Source: an uncultured Clostridia bacterium (GTDB taxonomy: Bacteria; Bacillota; Clostridia; Christensenellales; Aristaeellaceae). Taken from it: a stretch of 7,656 nt of DNA. The stretch spans positions 1 through 7,656 of the forward strand of contig CAMOUF010000060.1 in NCBI GenBank assembly GCA_946626395.1, in the 5' to 3' direction. Below the pieces are notes generated by a model that saw only the letters and a program-made list of their open reading frames with translations, had not been told where the DNA came from and did not search any database. Below, piece after piece: positions 4,969 to 7,656 of the stretch (position 1 is its first letter; the number at the start of each line of letters is the position of its first letter). The position numbers and the translations under genes are program-made.

Positions 4969-6468
4969 TCAGCGGTAATACCGGCTGTTGGGCTTGAAGG
5001 CTTTCGTTTTTTTCTGATGATGGAACAACCGCAGGAAGGAGCGCAGCAGCCTGAACGCCAGGAAAAGGCCCAGCGCAGGCAGGATCATATACAGCACCAC
5101 GATTTCCAGGGTGATCCGGGGGAAGGGGTTGGGATCGTTTTCCGCCTGGGCGATGATTTCGTCCACAGAGGGGGCCAGGCTTTGCCGGGCGGCAATGGAG
5201 CGGGAAGCGGTGAGCTCATACACCAGGGGCACATCGCCGCCGTAATAGGTCAGCGTGCCCATCACTTCCCCCGCCGTAATGGGAGCGGTCAATTCCCGGG
5301 TAAACTCGGTCACGGTCAGGTTAAAAAAGTTCTGCTTCCAGTTTTCTATTTCTTCCCGGGTGCCCACGATCAAATCGGAAGCGTCGGTGGAAATTTTGCG
5401 GATGTTCAGCTTGAGCCGCCCCACCTCGGGGTCGTCCTTATCAAAGCTGCGGATATCGATGATCCGGGGATTCGCGAGATAAATATCTTCAATGGTCTGG
5501 CTTATGAACTGGGCAAAGCCGTATTCCATCAGCTTTTTCGCGTCGGCATAGCGGGCCGCGTCGGAGGTGGCGCCGAACACCACGCCAATCAGGCTGATCC
5601 CGTCCCGGCTGGCGGAAGCCACCAGGCAATTGCCCGCCGCGGCGGTGGTGCCGGTTTTCACGCCGGTGGAATATTCATAATAGCGGTCGGCCTTGCGCTC
5701 GTCGTCCGCCCGGGCCACGAAGTTATTGCCGTTCTTGATGGTGCGGGCCCGGTATATATTATCCCGGGGCAGGCCATATTCCGTGCGGCGCACGATCTGC
5801 CTGAACTCCTCGTTTTCCATAGCCACCTGGGTCATGATGGCCATGTCCCGGGCGGTGGTGAAGTGGTTCTCGTCGTGAAGGCCATTGGCGTTGACAAAGT
5901 GAGTGCCGGTGCAGCCCAGGGCGCTGGCCGCCTTGTTCATTTCCTCAGCATAGGCTTCCACGGACCCGCTGAGCCCTTCCGCAATGGCGGTGGCGGCGTC
6001 GTTGCCCGAAACCAGGATGGCAGCGTTGCACAGGTCGATGAGCCGCACCTCCTCCCCAATGGCGAACTTGGCGGAGGATTCGTCCGGAGCCAGGTTGGTG
6101 GCGTTGGCCGACACGGGAAATTTGGTAGAGAGCTGAGCGGAATACACGTCCGCGGCGGTGATGGAACCGGCGTCCTGCTCGATAGGCAGGTCGTGGGCCT
6201 TCATCAGCGCCAGCCACACCGTCAGGATCTTGGTGGTGGAAGCGGGATACATCCGCTCGTCCGCGTTCTTTTCAAAAATCACCCGGCCGGAATCCTGCTC
6301 GATCAGGATGGCTGCCGTGGCGGTCAAATGGCCCTCCGCCAGGTTTTCCGGATACAGGGGATCATAGTCGTCCGCCAGCGCCCCAGGCGTCCACAGCGGC
6401 AGCAAAGACACGCAAAGCACAGCCGCCATCAGCAGCCCCACCAGCCGGTTTCCAGCCCTTCGCTTCAT
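4969..6468 (-). CDS. D-alanyl-D-alanine carboxypeptidase (PBP5-like, peptidase S11)
   Basis: A 499-residue DD-carboxypeptidase of the DacA/DacF type, which trims the terminal D-alanine from peptidoglycan stem peptides outside the cell membrane. It has a signal peptide with a basic start, a hydrophobic core and a likely cut after ALA near residue 32. The three active-site motifs are S77-T-T-K80, S154-G-N156 and K271-T-G273. SxxK to SGN spans 77 residues and SGN to KTG 117, somewhat longer than the 66 and 103 of E. coli PBP5. The C-terminal domain, about 340-445, fits the family's beta-rich domain. A membrane segment at about 453-475 and a basic tail follow. AGGAGG lies 5 bases before the ATG. 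It has its own promoter and terminator, so it is probably monocistronic. A vegetative role (DacA) cannot be separated from a sporulation one (DacB, DacF) here; the sigma-A promoter favours vegetative use. Confidence 0.95.
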   Translation of the reverse strand: MKRRAGNRLVGLLMAAVLCVSLLPLWTPGALADDYDPLYPENLAEGHLTATAAILIEQDSGRVIFEKNADERMYPASTTKILTVWLALMKAHDLPIEQDAGSITAADVYSAQLSTKFPVSANATNLAPDESSAKFAIGEEVRLIDLCNAAILVSGNDAATAIAEGLSGSVEAYAEEMNKAASALGCTGTHFVNANGLHDENHFTTARDMAIMTQVAMENEEFRQIVRRTEYGLPRDNIYRARTIKNGNNFVARADDERKADRYYEYSTGVKTGTTAAAGNCLVASASRDGISLIGVVFGATSDAARYADAKKLMEYGFAQFISQTIEDIYLANPRIIDIRSFDKDDPEVGRLKLNIRKISTDASDLIVGTREEIENWKQNFFNLTVTEFTRELTAPITAGEVMGTLTYYGGDVPLVYELTASRSIAARQSLAPSVDEIIAQAENDPNPFPRITLEIVVLYMILPALGLFLAFRLLRSFLRLFHHQKKTKAFKPNSRYYR

Positions 6469-6510
6469 GTGTCCCTCCTGCGTTCGTAAAACTTGTGTAA
6501 CACATTTTTG

Positions 6511-6539
6511 ATTATATCATAACATTTCTGTTTTGTACA
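6511..6539 (-). promoter_or_regulatory. Extended -10 promoter of the carboxypeptidase gene
   Basis: On the minus strand: TGTACA (6539-6534, four of six consensus bases), a 17-base spacer ending in TGA, and TATAAT (6516-6511), giving an extended TGnTATAAT. The leader to the ATG at 6468 is about 37 bases. It lies 11 bp from the edge of the heptad element at 6551-6682. No GTTT-N7-AAAC site is present here. Confidence 0.75.
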
Positions 6540-6550
6540 GCACTGCATAA

Positions 6551-6682
6551 CAGTTAGGAGTGAGGAGTGAGGAGTTAATAGTTGGCGCTTCGCGCCAGAT
6601 GTTAAGGAGCTCAGAGCTCAGAGGGCAGAGTACAGATATCCATCTGTAAACTGTTTTCAACTCCTCACTCCTAACTCCTAAC
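6551..6682. repeat. Palindromic heptad-repeat element, copy 2, with an internal extra segment
   Basis: The left arm (6551-6582) is CAG followed by TTAGGAG/TGAGGAG-type heptads and AGTTAATAGTT. The right arm (6654-6682) begins TTTTCAACTCCT and has the complementary heptads; the arms pair over roughly 25 bases. The central hairpin TGGCGC-TTC-GCGCCA (6583-6597) contains GCTTCGC, the complement of GCGAAGC. The element matches copy 1 (21-138) in reverse orientation, but a segment at 6598-6653 replaces a short AT-rich stretch. It holds GAGCTCA, GAGCTCA, GAGGGCA (6607-6627) and an inverted repeat TACAGAT-ATCC-ATCTGTA (6631-6648). It fills the gap between the fumarase beta stop codon and the carboxypeptidase promoter. 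No T-run follows it on the minus strand, so it is not a standard terminator. Confidence 0.8.
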
Positions 6683-7237
6683 TTATATTTCCCTGTACTG
6701 TGCTGGGCCGGATTCGTACAGGTTGCCCCCATGGGCGTCCATCAGCACGATGGCGGGGAACTCCTCCACCTGAAAGCGGTGGATGGCCTCGGTGCCCAAA
6801 TCGGGATAGGCCAGCACCTCCATGCTTTTGATGCTGCGGGCGATCAGCGCCGCCGCGCCGCCCACCGCGCCCAGATAAACCGCGCCGTATTCCCGCATGG
6901 CCTTGCGCACTTCCTCAGACCTTCGGCCCTTGCCGATCATGCAGTTCAGCCCCAGGGCCATGAGCCGGGGGGCATAGGCGTCCATGCGATAGCTGGTGGT
7001 GGGGCCGGCGGAGCCCACCGCGTGGCCCGGCGACGCGGGCGCGGGGCCCACATAATAAATCGCCTGGCCCCGAACGTCCACAGGCAGGGGTTTTCCTTCG
7101 TCCAATAATTGGATCAGCCGCTTGTGGGCCGCGTCCCGGCCGGTGAGCATCGGGCCGGTGAGATACACCGTATCCCCCGCCCGCAGGGACTTAACCGCCT
7201 CCGGCGATAAAGGCAGGGACAGATGATATTCGCTCAT
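6683..7237 (-). CDS. fumB: Class I fumarate hydratase, beta subunit
   Basis: A 184-residue beta (C-terminal) half of an iron-sulfur class I fumarase/tartrate dehydratase, the cytosolic enzyme interconverting fumarate and malate. In many Clostridia it is split into two proteins, as here. Recognisable segments are TGRDAAHKR (32-40), GPTTSYRM (78-85), IGKGRR (101-106), GAVGGAAAL (123-131), PDLGTEAI (145-152) and a closing IVLMDAHGGNLY. The length is normal. The ATG at 7237 is chosen because GGAGGTA (7247-7241) lies 3 bases upstream of it (about 5 from the GGAGG core), whereas the in-frame ATG at 7252 has no such site. It follows the alpha subunit by 50 bases in the same direction. Its stop codon touches the heptad element at 6551-6682, and no intrinsic terminator was seen. 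L(+)-tartrate dehydratase is the alternative, since the families share these motifs. Confidence 0.92.
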   Translation of the reverse strand: MSEYHLSLPLSPEAVKSLRAGDTVYLTGPMLTGRDAAHKRLIQLLDEGKPLPVDVRGQAIYYVGPAPASPGHAVGSAGPTTSYRMDAYAPRLMALGLNCMIGKGRRSEEVRKAMREYGAVYLGAVGGAAALIARSIKSMEVLAYPDLGTEAIHRFQVEEFPAIVLMDAHGGNLYESGPAQYREI

Positions 7238-7263
7238 AATTACCTCCGTCATTCAGCAGCAGG

Positions 7264-7282
7264 GAGAAGCGGCAGGCTTCTC
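7264..7282 (-). other. Small hairpin between the fumarase subunit genes
   Basis: A perfect inverted repeat, GAGAAGC (7264-7270) and GCTTCTC (7276-7282), with a 5-base loop. It starts 5 bases after the alpha subunit stop and has no T-run, so it is unlikely to be a terminator. It could affect message stability or the subunit ratio. Confidence 0.45.
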
Positions 7283-7287
7283 TTTCA

Positions 7288-7656
7288 TCACACCTCGCCC
7301 TCGGCGTGGCGGGCGGCATGGCAGCATACGTTCACCGCCACCGGCAGCCCGGCGATGTGGGTGGGCATACAGTCAATGTTCACAGCCAGGGCGGTGGTGG
7401 TGCCGCCAATGCCCGCGGGGCCGATGCCCAGGCGGTTGATGGCAGTTAGGCAGTCCTTTTCCAGCTTGGCGTAGCGGGGGTCGGGATGATGGGTGCCCAG
7501 GGGACGGGCGGTCATGCGCTTGGCCATCAAAGCGGCCTCCTCCAGGGTGCCGCCGATGCCCACGCCTAAAATCATGGGCGGGCAGGGATTGGGCCCCGCC
7601 TTCCGGGCCACGTCAATAATGAAATTGCGCACGCCCTCTTCCCCGTCGGCGGCCAC
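7288..7656 (-). CDS. fumA: Class I fumarate hydratase, alpha subunit (3' part; 5' end outside window)
   Basis: The last 122 residues of the alpha (N-terminal) half of the iron-sulfur fumarase/tartrate dehydratase. The frame is open through the window edge, so the start lies beyond 7656. Visible features are NPCPP with a cysteine that likely binds the [4Fe-4S] cluster, the glycine-rich GVGIGGTLEEAALMAKR, RPLGTHHPDPRYAKLE, LGIGPAGIGGTTTALAVNID, and near the end VNVCCHAARHA, whose cysteine pair is where the family usually has another cluster ligand. It ends in TGA at 7288 and precedes the beta subunit by 50 bases, so the two are almost certainly cotranscribed. The choice between fumarase and tartrate dehydratase is not certain from this fragment. 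Confidence 0.92.
   Translation of the reverse strand: MAADGEEGVRNFIIDVARKAGPNPCPPMILGVGIGGTLEEAALMAKRMTARPLGTHHPDPRYAKLEKDCLTAINRLGIGPAGIGGTTTALAVNIDCMPTHIAGLPVAVNVCCHAARHAEGEV

Noticed and set aside
5017..6489. Long plus-strand open frame (490 codons) antisense to the carboxypeptidase
   Set aside because: The minus strand carries all three penicillin-binding motifs and a signal peptide; the plus-strand translation has low-complexity G/H/Q composition and no family resemblance.
6517..6732. Minus-strand open frame of 71 codons across the heptad element
   Set aside because: Its translation is the heptad repeat read as protein plus part of fumB in another frame; this kind of frame arises from the repeat itself.

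Overview
The window reads as a chromosomal segment of a spore-forming Bacillota (Firmicutes), probably class Clostridia. The evidence is a YqfC-type sporulation protein, sigma-A-like promoters, strong GGAGG ribosome binding sites, a two-subunit iron-sulfur fumarase, GC-rich genes and short AT-rich control regions. Every convincing gene lies on the minus strand, so transcription runs from high to low coordinates. The species cannot be named from this sequence.

Layout in the direction of transcription. 7656-6683: the 3' end of the fumarate hydratase alpha subunit (cut by the window edge) and the complete beta subunit, with a small hairpin between them. 6682-6551: a foldback repeat of heptanucleotide units that begins right at the beta subunit stop codon. 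6539-4969: an extended -10 promoter and a D-alanyl-D-alanine carboxypeptidase, closed by a clear intrinsic terminator (4943-4908). 4896-622: a self-contained four-gene phage-type unit with its own consensus promoter, a small cysteine-rich protein, a terminase small subunit with a TTG start, a terminase large subunit, a portal protein, and a terminator just after the portal stop codon. 594-573: a short heptad repeat of a different sequence. 437-180: yqfC. 138-21: a second foldback element of the same family as the one at 6551-6682, in opposite orientation.

The most interesting part is the phage-type unit. It has the parts needed to recognise, cut and pump DNA through a portal ring, all with full-length reading frames and the terminase catalytic residues in place. 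No capsid, scaffold, protease, tail, lysis, integrase or repressor gene is next to it, and housekeeping genes flank it closely on both sides. Its promoter has TTGACA, a 17-base spacer and TATAAT, and is overlaid by three 15-bp sites of the form GTTT-N7-AAAC. These are spaced 21 and 32 bp apart, close to two and three helical turns, as in a repressor-controlled phage promoter. It could be a decayed prophage, a satellite-like element using another phage's capsid, or a domesticated packaging module; the sequence alone does not decide.

The second theme is the heptad repeats. The two foldback elements share a central hairpin containing GCGAAGC, a sequence known to form a very stable DNA mini-hairpin. 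The copy after yqfC is followed by a T-run on the transcript and may serve as its terminator.
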